A stretch of 64,000 nt of DNA, taken from Symbiodinium natans. Lineage: Eukaryota; Sar; Dinophyceae; Suessiales; Symbiodiniaceae. The position numbers were made by a program, and so were the translations under genes. Below are positions 25,074-37,099 of the stretch, in pieces. The notes beneath the pieces are model-generated. The model was not told the origin of the DNA. It saw nothing but the letters and a program-made list of their open reading frames with translations, and did not search any database. The stretch covers positions 560,001 to 624,000 of the forward strand of contig CAJNDS010000846.1 in the NCBI GenBank assembly GCA_905221605.1, written 5' to 3'. Position 1 is the stretch's first letter; every line of letters begins with the position of its first letter.

Positions 25074-25307
25074 TGGCCAGGGGTTTAATTCGGGGCGGCG
25101 CTCTTTCATTCCACCACTTTGACAGGCAACCTGGAGGGGACCCCAATAGAGTCCTCTGGGTGCATGTTTTTCCCCTGTGACCACTTCATTTTCGCCATCT
25201 GGCGTCTGGCGTTCTGTAATCCGGAAAGGGGACTATGAACACCGTAGCAAGCCCCTCGTTCCAACGACCTTCGGACTCGCGCACCCCTGGGGCCGGCTCT
25301 CCTCTTC

Positions 25308-25322
25308 GGGGGGGGGGGGGGG
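25308..25322 (+). repeat. G homopolymer run (15 G)
   Basis: Fifteen consecutive guanines just before a GA microsatellite, in the intron-like segment between zinc-finger exons. Confidence 0.9.
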
Positions 25323-25921
25323 CCCATGCGTGCAGGAGAGAGAGAGAGAGAGAGAGATGTGCCTTGAGTTGTTCAGTTTCACCGCAGCCTGGGCGCGCTT
25401 TTTGTGTGCGGAGAGCCTTCGGGCTCTTCAAGCCGCGTAGAAGAAGACATGGTCTGGAGAAGAAGATTAAGAGACTGAAAAGACGAGCGCCCACCTGCAA
25501 AGCAGAGAGCGAGAGAGAGAGAGAGGAAGGAAGAGAGAGAGAGAGAGCGCGAGCTAGAAATCGCACACCGCAACGTCACTATTGCCACCATTTTCCATGC
25601 GTGGTAGCACAGATTTGATATGTTTTAATATTATGAAGACAGGAGATGGCCGCCCTAAAGCCTCAAAGGTAATGGGGAGGGGCACATCAACGAAAGAGTT
25701 ACGGAGTCGACCTTGTGGCTTCGAGGTGGAGGGAGTGCCCATGTTCCAGCATCCCAAACCGACCTCCCATATGCTCCCGTTTTTACAGAGCCGAATATAA
25801 TTGAGTTCTTTGATCATGCGGATGCAGAGTTTTTGGCCTTTAATGCTCGTTTCATGCTCTTGATGATAACCAACTTAGTTTTTGTGCACCTCGCCGGGAG
25901 GCGCTCGCAACTCATCTCAGA

Positions 25922-27697
25922 TTGGAGTGTCCTGGGCATTTGATTCCCTGTCCGCACTGCGAGTTGGCGACGCCCATGAAAGACTTGGTCTTCCACGTGA
26001 CGAAGGATTGCGACAAAGCCACAAAAGCTTGTGAAAGATGCAATGCTCTGGTGAAGCGGAAGGATGAGACAAGGCATGTGGCCTTTGATTGTCCAAAGAC
26101 CAAGTCAGCCCAATGCTACCTGTGCTTTGAGAACCTGCTTGAGGAGGAGGAGATCACCCACTTCCAGACGTGCAAAGGAGCAGGCGTGAAATTCACTTGC
26201 TCAGAGCGCGGGACTTTCTTCCGCAACGACGCGACTGGGTGTGGCAAAACCATAGCTCTGACTGAAGCCACACAGCATTGGCTTTCTGACTGCGCCGGTG
26301 TGAAAGTCAGTTGTGGTCTTTGTCAACAAGCTATTGCCGCAACAGAGCGCGGTGCACACCTGATGTCCTGCACTGGCTTGAAGGTCAAGTGCCCATACTG
26401 CGAAGAGCTTTTGAAACCACCCGATGGCCAGCCACGAGAGACGTTGGACTGGACAACAGTCGTTTTGAAGCACTGCTTCTCAACCTGTCAGAAGATGCAA
26501 CTGGCTTGTGGGTGGTGTCGATGCATGGTACTTTGGAAAGACATGCCAGCGCACCTTATTGGAACTGATCCGAGTGTCCTTGCATGCCCAGCATTTGCAG
26601 CAGAATGTCCATTGCGGTGCAAGAAAATTGAAGACCTTGGCGGCATGCCAGCACATGGAGACCCGTCGGCACAGCCACCTGAGAGTAGCTTCCAACAAAT
26701 TGTGTGGTCGAAGCTTCCAGAGCATCTGATCTGTGGCGACGGCGATACCGCGCAGATCTCAACACACACTTCCAAGATGTCACTGTGCCAGGAGTACAGG
26801 GTCCGCTGCCAGCACGAAGCAAAGGGAAACAAGTGTTGCTTTCCAAAAGACGTGCCAGCGGAAACTCGGAGGAGTGAGGACTTCTCTCGCGGAAGTCGTA
26901 TGCTTCGTGGACGTTTACCTCACCATTATGCCCATGAATGTGCTGGTGTCGAGATAACATGCAAAAATGAAGGCGCAGACGGGAAGTGCAGAAAGAAGTT
27001 TGCAGCCAAGGATTGGCAAAAACATGCGGGTGAGTGCCCATACAGGCTGCTTGTGTGCGGGACCACGGGCGGCTCAGGAGGGTGTGGCCTGCGCATACCT
27101 GCAGTGGAAATGGAGAAACATAGGAAAGAAGGGTGCGTCTCTTCGAAAGAAGAATGCCCGTATGGCTGTGGACAAGAGCTGCTATCAGTTTTAATGCGTC
27201 TTCACAAAGCAGAATGCCCCTGTCGGAAAGTCGTGGCGCACACCAAGCTTACCGAGGGTCACGGCAAGTTGGAGCCCGTCCCACACAGAACGGTGAAGAT
27301 CCACAAGGCACCCTATCCAAGTCATCCGGGCCAACTCTATTACCCTGCTGGCCGCACGGCAACCGCAGTTTTCTCACTTGGTTTGAGTTTAATTGACCCA
27401 AATCAGAGGAAACACTTGTGGAATTGCTGTGATTGTGCAGAGGACGAACCCGCCGAGGGATGCACAAGGCCAAGGTGGCAGTGTGGAGAATGCGACCACA
27501 TCCTCAAAGCTCCTATAGAGGAGGGTGTGTTTATTCATGGATGCACACATCAGTGCCAGGTGTGCGGTGCAGATCAGGGAAGCCACAGCTCCAAAAGTTT
27601 TTTCAAACAGGCATGCCAAGAGGTTTGCGCAGATTGCCGCCTTGACCCCAAGAGGTCCGATACTGAGTCTCCCAGAATCTGCAGCAGAGGGGCCTGA
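25922..27697 (+). CDS. Terminal TRAF-type zinc-finger exon
   Basis: A long open frame starts after an acceptor region near 25906-25920 (CTCATCTCAG). Finger units include CPHCELATPMKDLVFHVTKD, CERCNALVKRKDETRH, CYLCFENLLEEEEITHFQTC, CGLCQQAIAATERGAHLMSC, CPYCEELL, HAGECPYRLLVCG and CPYGCGQELL. The C-terminus carries paired Cys motifs (CCDCAEDE, CGECDHIL, CQVCGADQ, CADCRLDP) that may form a final zinc module. The TGA at 27695-27697 is followed at once by an AT minisatellite, so this is taken as the gene's 3' end. The probable role is a multivalent adaptor or scaffold; its partner and pathway are unknown. It may be one gene with the repeat protein upstream or a separate TRAF-like gene. Confidence 0.75.
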   Translation: MECPGHLIPCPHCELATPMKDLVFHVTKDCDKATKACERCNALVKRKDETRHVAFDCPKTKSAQCYLCFENLLEEEEITHFQTCKGAGVKFTCSERGTFFRNDATGCGKTIALTEATQHWLSDCAGVKVSCGLCQQAIAATERGAHLMSCTGLKVKCPYCEELLKPPDGQPRETLDWTTVVLKHCFSTCQKMQLACGWCRCMVLWKDMPAHLIGTDPSVLACPAFAAECPLRCKKIEDLGGMPAHGDPSAQPPESSFQQIVWSKLPEHLICGDGDTAQISTHTSKMSLCQEYRVRCQHEAKGNKCCFPKDVPAETRRSEDFSRGSRMLRGRLPHHYAHECAGVEITCKNEGADGKCRKKFAAKDWQKHAGECPYRLLVCGTTGGSGGCGLRIPAVEMEKHRKEGCVSSKEECPYGCGQELLSVLMRLHKAECPCRKVVAHTKLTEGHGKLEPVPHRTVKIHKAPYPSHPGQLYYPAGRTATAVFSLGLSLIDPNQRKHLWNCCDCAEDEPAEGCTRPRWQCGECDHILKAPIEEGVFIHGCTHQCQVCGADQGSHSSKSFFKQACQEVCADCRLDPKRSDTESPRICSRGA

Positions 27698-27711
27698 TGA
27701 TTCAATATATC

Positions 27712-27975
27712 TGCTATATATATATATATATTTATATTTATATTCTATATACTTTATATACTCTATATACTCTGTATACTCTATATACTCTATATACTCT
27801 ATATACTCTATCTACTCTATCTACTCTATCTACTCTATATACTCTATATACTCTATCTACTCTATCTACTCTATCTACTCTATCTACTATATCTACTATA
27901 TCTACTATATCTAGCTATATCTAGCTATATCTAGCTATATCTAGCTATACATTTATATATGTATATATATATATA
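27712..27975. repeat. AT-rich minisatellite (TATACTC/TCTACTC type)
   Basis: A TATATA tract passes into about 20 copies of CTCTATA(T/C)A-like 7-12 bp units, then CTAGCTATAT units and a final TATATA tract. It begins about 15 bp after the zinc-finger stop codon. Tyr/Ile/Ser frames across it are artefacts. Confidence 0.95.
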
Positions 27976-28940
27976 TTCTAAAGCAAGTGCAAATATACTA
28001 TAGTGAGCGCAGGCATGTGCATGTGACGCATGCACCGAATTGAGCTGCGCAATGCCTGTGAGCTGTTGGTGCAGCTGTCCGCTTCCATATTTTGCATGTT
28101 GTCCATCTTAATTACTTGTGAAGCTTGCCGAACATGGGTCATGCAGTGGATAACATGTACGTGTGTTTGTAGTCTTTATGTGATATCAGGCATACCTGGT
28201 GCGCCACCGCGCGCTGTTTGGAGTGTGGTATTGTGGCAAAGCCCAATACAGGTTGCAGGGAGATGCTGTTCAAGGACTGCCTGCGTGTTTTGAGTGGATT
28301 AAGCAAGAGTTGCATAGGTTCAGGGCATCATAAGTGGTTTCTGGCGTGAAGATGAGTGTGCCTTCTTGGCATGTCATGATCTAAGAAGTGATTCTGGCTT
28401 GTTGGTCAAGGTGCTGGGCAAAAAAGTGATTTTGGGGGAATGCTCGTCGTTCTGAGATGGCGCGAGCCCTTTGTTTTCTCTTGGGCGCGGGGAGGTGGGT
28501 CTTAAGCGAGAGATAAAAAGATAGAGAGATCGAGTGAGCAATGGGTTGTGGCAAAATCCCTTGACCTCTGATTGGAGTCCGGAAGGACGTCCCGGCAAAT
28601 ATCAAAAGCCTCACCCTCTTCAAGGAGATCTGAGCCCTGGATCTCGTGCGAAAGTCTTGCTGCTAGGCTGCCTGTCATTCAAAAATGCTGCTATCAAAGT
28701 TCGAATACTGTATATGCCGAGTGATGTGAAGAGATTGTTTGAACATTGAACGTTTTTGAAGGGGGTCAGCGTTGATATATAATTTGTGGTTCTTCGTTCA
28801 AAGGCTTCTAGCGTCAATGTGGCATCAACTTTGAAGGCCAGAACTCGCGATGTGCGGCAGATTTGCTGTTCCCGGGCCATTGGGCCATGGTTATGAATTT
28901 TCCGGGAAACTTCAAGGAATTTTGCTGTAGATTAGTTGGC
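27976..28940. other. No recognisable gene
   Basis: Composition falls gradually from normal GC to AT-rich. Open frames are short and occur on both strands. No domain, RNA gene or repeat was recognised. Confidence 0.4.
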
Positions 28941-28949
28941 TTTTCTATG

Positions 28950-31900
28950 TTGTAGAATTTTTCATGATATTGCTGGAATGAAAGCTATTCCCATTACTTT
29001 TGGCTGCTCGCCTTTTACAATATTGATGGGAACAACATCTTTTTCCCGAAACAAGAAAATGTAGAGGCATGATTATTGAAAATCGGCCGCGCAATATTTT
29101 GCCGGCATGGTTTGGGCGATTTCTGTGCCCAAAAGCACATATAAATTAGAAATATTTAATTTATTTTAAATATTTAAATTTTCAAGAATCGGAAAATGAG
29201 ATTAAATAATTATATTCTATATCTCGTATTTTCTAGGGCATTTCAATTATTCCAAAGACCACTATTCTTCTTATAAAGAAAGATGAAAAAAATGAAAGAA
29301 ATCAATATCGATTCCGATAATTGAAAAAAATTGAGAATGAGATCTAATTATATTCAAATTCGTAAATTCTCAAATTAGATATTGGGATCTAGGATGGGAT
29401 TATTCATAATAAATGGAAGGAAAAAAATTAAAAACAATATCTTCTAATAATGAACCGAAAAATTATTTTCGCTACCACTCCATATGCAAGATCATACACG
29501 ACAAAGACATTTCATAATCTATCTAGAATATCAATGTGAGAAAGGAAAATCATCTATATTGAGGGATCTTTATATTGAAATCTTACCAATTAGGATATCA
29601 ATTATTTAATGATCCTCTTCCTTAATCAAAAATGGATACCAAGAAAGAACTTTCATATTTGATGGGAGGTTCTTTTTTCATTTTCACGACGACATTGGAT
29701 ATATCTATATAAGTATCGTTGCAATATAAACGAAATATATTCGTATAAATGAAATTTAGAAATCTTTATTATCCATTCCAATGATCTATTTATCGCATGG
29801 CAAATCAAATTGAATCCCTTCGATATTCAGATCTCTTATATAATCGAATATGTTTGGTTCAAATCCGATTCCTTGCTCGTTATATTCTGCGATTGGGCCC
29901 GTTCCCGGAAGGATGGTCCAATTATAAAATCCATATCGATTCGATCGAAATATTTCCAAATAGATTGTGGCACTATCAGAATGATCATTGGTCTACGTAT
30001 AGGATCCTCCGATACTAAATAAATCCCATGGCAAATTATAATTCGCGAGCAGAGCAGCAATGGTGAATCCGAATACGTCACTGATGGGCACACTACCCTT
30101 GCAGACATCTCACGGCGGGTGCCAAATTGCCCTATTCGCCAGCTGCTTGACGCTAACTCCGATCTTGCAGATGCCTACGGTGTCGACCGGCTGTTGCCCC
30201 CTCGTACCACAGTCGTGTTGCCAAAGCCAGGTGCGGCTCCCAATCCTCCATCCCCCCAAATGGTTTTTATTCCCAGCAGGGCGTAGGTCTATATAATATC
30301 TGTCTAGGTAAGTCTATATAGTTTGGGCGTATAGGTCCCCATAAACTGATTATATTTCATTATATATATCTATAATAGAAAATCTAGAAAGGAATATATG
30401 AATATAGAAAAATATTTAAGAATTGGAAATGGATACGAGGCTTAGCATAATAAAATAATAGTTTTATATAAATATGGCGTAGACTCCATATAATTGAATA
30501 ATTTATATATAGATATAGATATCGTTCTCAATCAATATCGTAGTATATTCACGATCTCCATATAATTATAGAAAAAATATGTGATGATAAAATAATTCAG
30601 AGTTTAGGATGATTTTTTCTGATAGGAAATAAGGAAAATTCTTAGGATTTAGGATTTAATGGGATCTAATATTTCTTTTGGCAAAATAATATATCAAATC
30701 CGCATAGATATATATCGATAATATAAATATGAATTCCTATATAGATCTATTTAGGATATCAATATTATTCTATTTGATCTTATAATAAAAAATGAGCCTG
30801 ATTCGTATGAAATAAGAAATAATATAAAAGATTTCTGCTCCCAAAAGTATCAATTCGAATCCCTTTCAAAGAAGATTTAATGGAGAAACTAAAGAAATCA
30901 TTCCATGAAACCCGGGAATAAAAATAAATCAAGAAAATATATTTCGTATTCTCTAAGATACCACGACGTATTTAAAAGCCACCATCATTCCCCATTAAAT
31001 GGGATATTTCAGAAAGACGAAATTAGATAAAAGATGACGAAGAAATGATAAATAATGAAATATTGAAGAATGAGAATCAGAATATATTATAATAAAGAGA
31101 CGATTCATTCCAATAGATATCATTCCCATCGATACTTTCTCATTTCATTCAGATCGTAGAATCCAATCCAATCCATCTGCGCGGAGGGATTTCCTATCAA
31201 AGAAGATATTGAATTCCCCCCATCGAAGATTCCTGAGCACCTTCATGACGCTATTGATCATATCTATGAAAGTATCATTATAATGCAAAAGAAATGAATT
31301 CCCATAATCGAATCTTTGATTCCCGAAAGTCGCTCCAATGGATCTTCATCAATCCGGCAGAGAGATTCCAAGAATCGAATTCTCTCGATATTCAATCCCT
31401 CCGTATAATCGAATGTCATGGGATCAAATCCAAGTCCCTCTTCACTTCATCGGGCCAGAGTGTCCCGATCCTGGGGCTTGTGATACATATATTATTTCGT
31501 TGCGTACCAATCTGGAATGGCGAAACCATTACAAAGTCTATCGTGATCCGGCCAAATTATTTCAAAATAGATTGTCGATACAAAGGGGTGGATACAATCA
31601 AAATATTCATTGGTCGACGTATAGGGTCATCTGACAAAAGAGCAATTGATTCATGCAATTCCCAATCTTACGCCTCACAATATCCGCAAAATCTCATCTC
31701 GGATGAGATTACGAAGAATGATTTTCCCAATCAAAAAAATAATGATGTTCAAAGATATCATAATTTGGGAATATAATCGATATTCCATATCAATATCGAA
31801 TAATAAAGCAAATCGTATGGAAAGGATATCATGAAATTCAATATTGGACAAATTCGTATCTATCAATTGCTTGATTGGGAATCACCTCAATCCAAGATCC

Positions 31901-33731
31901 GCCCAAGCTCCCGAGTAACTCTTCACCCTCCTCATTTGATCTCTTTCCCCCAATTGGAGCAAAATTTCAATAAGGGCAGCTATAATCCTTAAATAAATCT
32001 TTATCGGAATTCACTAATTTCTTTTTCAAAATAGGTCCCCAAATAGAATATTAGATATCCGACGCCAATCCTACGATAGATTGGTCGCCGAGGCACGAGA
32101 TCAAGATAATATCCTATAATCCTTTATATATTTAATCAATCTTGAAAAATATATTTGGTATTTCCCTTTTCATTTTGAACCCCTTTCAAAATTCTTATGA
32201 AATCTCGCAAATATTATTAGACGTATTCGAATCCTTATAATTCTCTCCCTTCTTATTTGACAATTTCTGAACTGCTTACGTATGATATCCGAGTCGAACA
32301 TTCACGATGAGAATCGTCGGTACAGGAGGCTTCTATCCCAAAAGAACCAATTAAGAAATAGAATGAAAAACCCAGGAACCAATTCAAAATAAAGCAAAAT
32401 ACCACACAAATTTCGTGCTCTCCAAGATATTTCATCATATTTAAAAGCCCACCCCCACCCGCAATTATATAGGGCATCCCAGAAAGACGAAAAGGGGGAG
32501 AAGACAAAAATTCCCAATTACAAAGAAAAATCATTGACGCAAGAGATTTCAATTCCCAAGGATGAAATGAAATTCTAAATCATATAAGGCCCCAAATACT
32601 CATACCTTCCATCAATTATCATAGCTCGCCTGCGCTGGGGAGATGTTCTGATCAGAATAAATAATTCCATACGACTCCATGACAAATAATGATGGATATA
32701 ATATTGGAGAACGACATAAAAATTCTCTCCTATAATAAGTATCGACTTCGACCTATGGGACGTCCACTAAGATCATCAATCATCTTATATAGAGATTCCA
32801 CCAATCGAATATCTTCCTGATTCAAACCCCTCGCATGCTCAAAGATGACTGGCTCGAATCCGATCTCCTGTTCGTGGCACTTAGCTTATGTACCCTGGCT
32901 ACGCCATTTCAGGGATAATAGCCGAGCGCCCCTTAGCGGCCCGAAAAAGAGAGACGACCCCAAAATCAATCGTTGTCCATGGGAGAAAATTCTATGGTGA
33001 TTGTCGACAAAGAATAGAAGAGATAATCAGAAGGTCAGTTGATCTCCTATCCGATTCGTCAGGCAACAACCCCATCGGATCCAATTACAATTCCAAAATT
33101 CCTCCTGATAAAAGACGATATTCCTCATCGCAGATGCAATTATACAATCCCATTTTCCCAATCATGATATATATATATATATCAAATTATGATGATCATA
33201 TTGAGTCGATATAAGTCTCATCCCATAGATATCGAATTAGAAAGATAATTATCGAAATTTAGATTTGGGATATATCGGACCCAAGATTCAGTCCAATATC
33301 CCATGAAATATCGAAGTCGAGTAATGAGAAATGAGATCTTTTTTTTTGAGACCTTTTTATCCGAAATTGAATCTAAGAATTCTGAAAATCAACCTATCAT
33401 ATCGAGAATCAGATTTCCAATCTCTGAGCATTCACCATCCATCCCAATATAAAATAATGGGAACGCAAAAAAATAAAGAGTTAATATATATTCTGCACGA
33501 ACCTAGAAATCTCCAAATAATAATTACCAAATATATTTTTCCAAAACGAAATTATACCTCAGAAAATATACAAAAATTGAAATTAATTCCACAATATCAA
33601 TCTATTTTTATTTTTTTAATTAATATATATATATAATATTTTATCAAATCCGAATATTAAATTTTATTGAATCAAGAAAAATATGAAATATATCAATATA
33701 AATAAGATAAATATATATATATATATGGTCT
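28950..33731. repeat. AT-rich island made of three diverged ~1.5-kb tandem units
   Basis: About 4.8 kb is much richer in A+T than the flanks. Matching landmarks show a repeat: CGATATTCA near 29820 and 31387, with a weaker match near 32805; TTTAAAAGCC near 30971 and 32440; CATATCTATGAAAGTATC near 31258 against TATCTATATAAGTATCG near 29702; and AAAT(C/T)(C/T) plus GATTGT in CAAATAGATTGTGGCAC (29958) and CAAAATAGATTGTCGATAC (31562). Spacings are about 1.42-1.57 kb. Frames of up to 160 codons exist but contain no known domain. Origin (satellite, organelle insertion or decayed element) is not decided. Confidence 0.7.
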
Positions 33732-33752
33732 CCCCCCCCCCCCCCCCCCCCC
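33732..33752 (+). repeat. C homopolymer run (21 C)
   Basis: Twenty-one cytosines mark the exact right edge of the AT-rich island, directly after a TATATA microsatellite (33711-33727). Such a run could be a biological junction or an assembly or length artefact. Confidence 0.95.
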
Positions 33753-34025
33753 ATGATCTAGGTTTTGCTTTGTCCCTATAAAAATCCTCGTAAATACCGA
33801 TTAAAATGACATGCTGGCTATGCTAGGCGATGTCCTGTTTTTGCACGTCTAGTCCTATGCGAGAAAACCTGTAAATAGTGAAAAACGCGTGTGTTTAGCA
33901 CTACTTCCACATCACCACATAAAAAAACACCCCAAAAACACAGGAAAATGCAATTTGGTAAACATGTCTATGAATTATTTGCATAGGACAGGCTTATAAA
34001 CACAGAATTGTATGCAAAAAACACT

Positions 34026-34566
34026 TCTTTTTTGCAGAATTTGCAAATTTTGACACAAATCCAAAAATCCAAAAATCCAAAAATTCAAAACCATGGAGCC
34101 GGGAGGCCGCCTTTTTTGGATTTTTTGGTTTTCTCGAGGTTTTTTTGGTTTTTTTTGGAAAAATCCAAAAAAAACCATGTGTTTTTTTGGATTTTACTTG
34201 CTCCTGGCCTCAAAAACCTAAAAAACACATGTTTTTTTTTGGATTTTGAGTGAAAATCCAAAAAAACCCTCGTGTTTTTTTGGATTTCAGGTGCTCCTGG
34301 TCTCAGAAACTAAAAAAACACATGGTTTTTTTGGATTTTCACTCAAAATCCAAAAAAAACCATGTGTTTTTTAGGTTTTTGAGGCCAGGAGCAAGTAAAA
34401 TCCAAAAAAAACCATGGTTTTTTTTGGATTTTTCCAAAAAAAACCAAAAAAACCTCGAGAAAACCAAAAAATCCAAAAAAGGCGGCCTCCCGGCTCCATG
34501 GTTTTGAGTTTTTGGATTTTTGGATTTTTGGATTTTTGGGTTTTTTTTTAGCAAATTTTGCAAAAA
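34026..34566. repeat. ~540-bp near-perfect palindrome with nested hairpins
   Basis: The two arms are inverted copies about an axis at ~34296. CCATGGAGCCGGGAGGCCGC (from 34091) pairs with its complement ending at 34501, and CTCCTGGCCTC (34201-34211) pairs with GAGGCCAGGAG (34381-34391); both pairs sum to 68592. Each arm also contains small self-complementary units of the form AAATCCAAAAAAACCATG with GTTTTTTTGGATTTT. It can fold into a long hairpin. It has no coding domain; the Phe/Lys-rich frames are artefacts. Confidence 0.9.
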
Positions 34567-34739
34567 ATGCTTTTCTTGTATAAAGAATGTGTATTGTTAT
34601 ACGTTGTTTCTGCTAATGTGACTGCCTTGCACACACACAGAGAAAAGCACACAAACACACCCACCATTCGTTTTTTTTTTCAATTCAGCCTATTCGGTAT
34701 GCAGGGCGTGGCGTTAACATGTAAAGTTCCATTAGATTT

Positions 34740-36460
34740 AATTACGAATGAGGCTTAGAAGAGGATGTCTTGGGATGTGGCGTCTTAATATGAAAAGTAA
34801 TAAAAAAAGAAATAGAGAGGGTTTCTTAGGGTGTGGTTCTTTTGAGGATGTGGACCTGCAATTCAAAAGTCTAATTGGACTTAAAAAAGAGTGGGGCTTC
34901 GAAGAGGATGTCTTGGGGTGTGGCCTCTTAATTTAACCGTCTATTTAAGTGGAATCACAAAGGAAATCCAGTTGAGGATTTCTTAGGGTGTGGTATTTTA
35001 GTGCAAACCTCAAATTACATTTCATTACGAAGCGGGGCCAGAGGAGACTTTCATAGGGTGTGGTCGGTAAAATAAAATTCCAAAGAGGTAGTAACGAATG
35101 AGGCTTAGAAGGGCGTGGCCTCTTAATTGTTTTACTTGGTTTGGTTTTACGAACGAAGCTGTGGCTTTACCATACACAGGTCTTAGGGTGTGGCCTTTTA
35201 AATTCTGTCCAAAGGGGTGTGGCCTCTAAACTTAAAATTCAATTTAAGTGGAATTCCAAACGAGTCCAGATGAGGATTTCTTCGGGTGTGGCGTTTTAAT
35301 ACAGACCTCAAATAACATTGTAGTATGAAGCGAGGCCAGGGGAGAATTTCATAGGGTATGAACTGCAAAATAGAATTCCAAATAGGTATTAACCAATGAA
35401 GCTTAGAAGAGGATGTCTTGTGGCGGGGCCTCTTAATTTGTTTGTTTGACTTAGGTTTAATTTACTAACGAAGCTATGGCTTTATCATATACAAGTCTAT
35501 TGACATTTCACTAATAGGTACCAGAAGAGGATTTCATAGGGTCTAGCGGTTAAATATGGAATTGTAAGTACATTCAAATACGAATGGGGGCTCATGATAT
35601 AAATTTCTGTCCAAGAGTTACATACGAACCTAGCCTAGATCAGAACTTCTTAGGGTGTGGGCTTCTTACCTAGCATTATAAACTTCTTACGAGATTCTGG
35701 TACGAACAGGCCCCAGAATGGTGTGGCTTTTTTTAATACAAGCATCTTGGCAAATCGAAAATAAGTCTAATTACAAACGAAGGTCTAATGAGGACTTCTT
35801 GGCGTGTGGCTTTGTAATACAGAATTCAAATTAATCTTCATTACAAATAGGGGCCAGAAAGGGATTTCATAGGGTATGGTCTGCAATATAGAATTCTAAC
35901 TCGGTTTCATTGCGAGGAGGATGTCCTGGGGTTGGCCTCTGAATATATACTTGCTTTACTTGGGTTCAATTACGAACGAAACCCAGAAGAGGATTTCTTA
36001 GGGTGTGGGCTTACAATATGAAATCAAATTGCGTTTCATTACGAATGGGGCCAGCGAAAGATTTCACAGGGTGTGGGAAAAACAAAAATGTTCTAAATAG
36101 ATATTAATCAATGAGGCTTAGAAGAGGATGTCTTGGGGCTGGGCCTCTCAATATGTTTTTTTACTTGGGTTAATTACGAACGAAGCTGTGGCTTTATCAG
36201 ACACAAGTCTACTGAAATTTCATTAAGAGGGCCCAGAAGAGGATTTCATAGGATGTGGCCTTTAAGTATAGCAATTTCTCAATAAAATAGGCAGGAAGCC
36301 CAGATGAGGATTTCTGAGGCTGTAACCTCTGCATATAAAGCTCTTGTGAGATTTTGTTACAGACAAGCAGGCCCCAGAAGAGGATTTCATAGGGTGCGGC
36401 TTTTAATTAACAAATTTAGATTTCTAAAAAAATTTTACTACGAATGGAGAATACCCTGTT
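34740..36460. repeat. Degenerate satellite, TTAGGGTGTGG-type
   Basis: A core of the form GAGGATTTCTTAGGGTGTGGC or GAGGATGTCTTGGGGTGTGG, followed by an AT-rich spacer containing TTACGAA(C/T)GA, recurs every ~60-120 bp. Higher-order copies start with AATGA(G/A)GCTTAGAAG at about 34747, 35098, 35396 and 36112. The + strand shows GGTGTGG repeatedly. The divergence suggests an old array with no coding potential. Confidence 0.85.
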
Positions 36461-36489
36461 CCACGGGCAGACCTCTTTAAAGAAGATCA

Positions 36490-36595
36490 ACGGGCCCACG
36501 GGCCCACGGGCCCACGGGCCCACGGGCCACGGGCCCACGGGCCCACGGGCCCCACGGGCCCCACGGGCCCACGGGCCCACCGGCCCATGGGCCCA
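36490..36595. repeat. GGGCCCAC octamer array (short)
   Basis: About 13 copies of the palindromic-core unit GGGCCCAC, with insertions such as GGCCAC and GGGCCCCAC, lie next to the satellite's right edge. The array is almost purely G+C, in contrast with the AT-rich block to its left. Confidence 0.95.
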
Positions 36596-37099
36596 CAGCC
36601 CAGGCTTATAATGTCGTTACTATCAAAAAAACTTCTGCCTATCGCTCTACGCTATCCTGACCACCAAAAATCTTTGCTGCCGGTTTAATCCCGCTCCCCA
36701 CCTTGTCGTCTACCACTCTCAAATTGTCACAAAGGTCGCTTGACAAGGCACGAGACTACAAGCCACGTCAATTTCGCGAAAACCCTGCTCGAGAACGCCT
36801 CAAACCCATACCCAGACTTAGAAAGCGTTCGGGTTTGGGGAGAAAATCGGTGCTGTTGCGGTGATTACAGCTTTGAAGAAGGTCTTTCGGGTTCGGGGAT
36901 GAGGGCTATAGGGTTTAGGATGAAAGGTTTACAATTTAGGCTGAGTATCGTCCGGGAGACACTGTGGGACCGCTATGGCGTCGGATGTAGCATGGGCTCG
37001 GACGCATGTCCACATCATGGCTCATACAAACAAAACTGCCGCAGTCAGTCAAAGCGCCCGGAATTGCGGGTTTATAAGGTTCTAAGGCTCCAGAAGCTT

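Noticed and set aside
24915-25184. Arg/Glu-, Lys/Arg- and Leu/Ser-rich frames
   Set aside because: Translations of the GA/GAAAGA microsatellite.
27525-27924. Tyr/Ile/Ser- and Leu/Tyr/Thr-repeat frames
   Set aside because: Translations of the AT minisatellite after the zinc-finger stop codon.
31294-31776. 160-codon frame in the AT-rich island as a gene
   Set aside because: No domain is recognisable and most codons follow local AT-rich composition. The partial match to the copy at 29.8 kb is recorded as a repeat instead.
28950-33731. AT-rich island as a definite plastid, mitochondrial or nucleomorph insertion
   Set aside because: Composition alone suggests it, but no organelle gene, rRNA or tRNA could be recognised.
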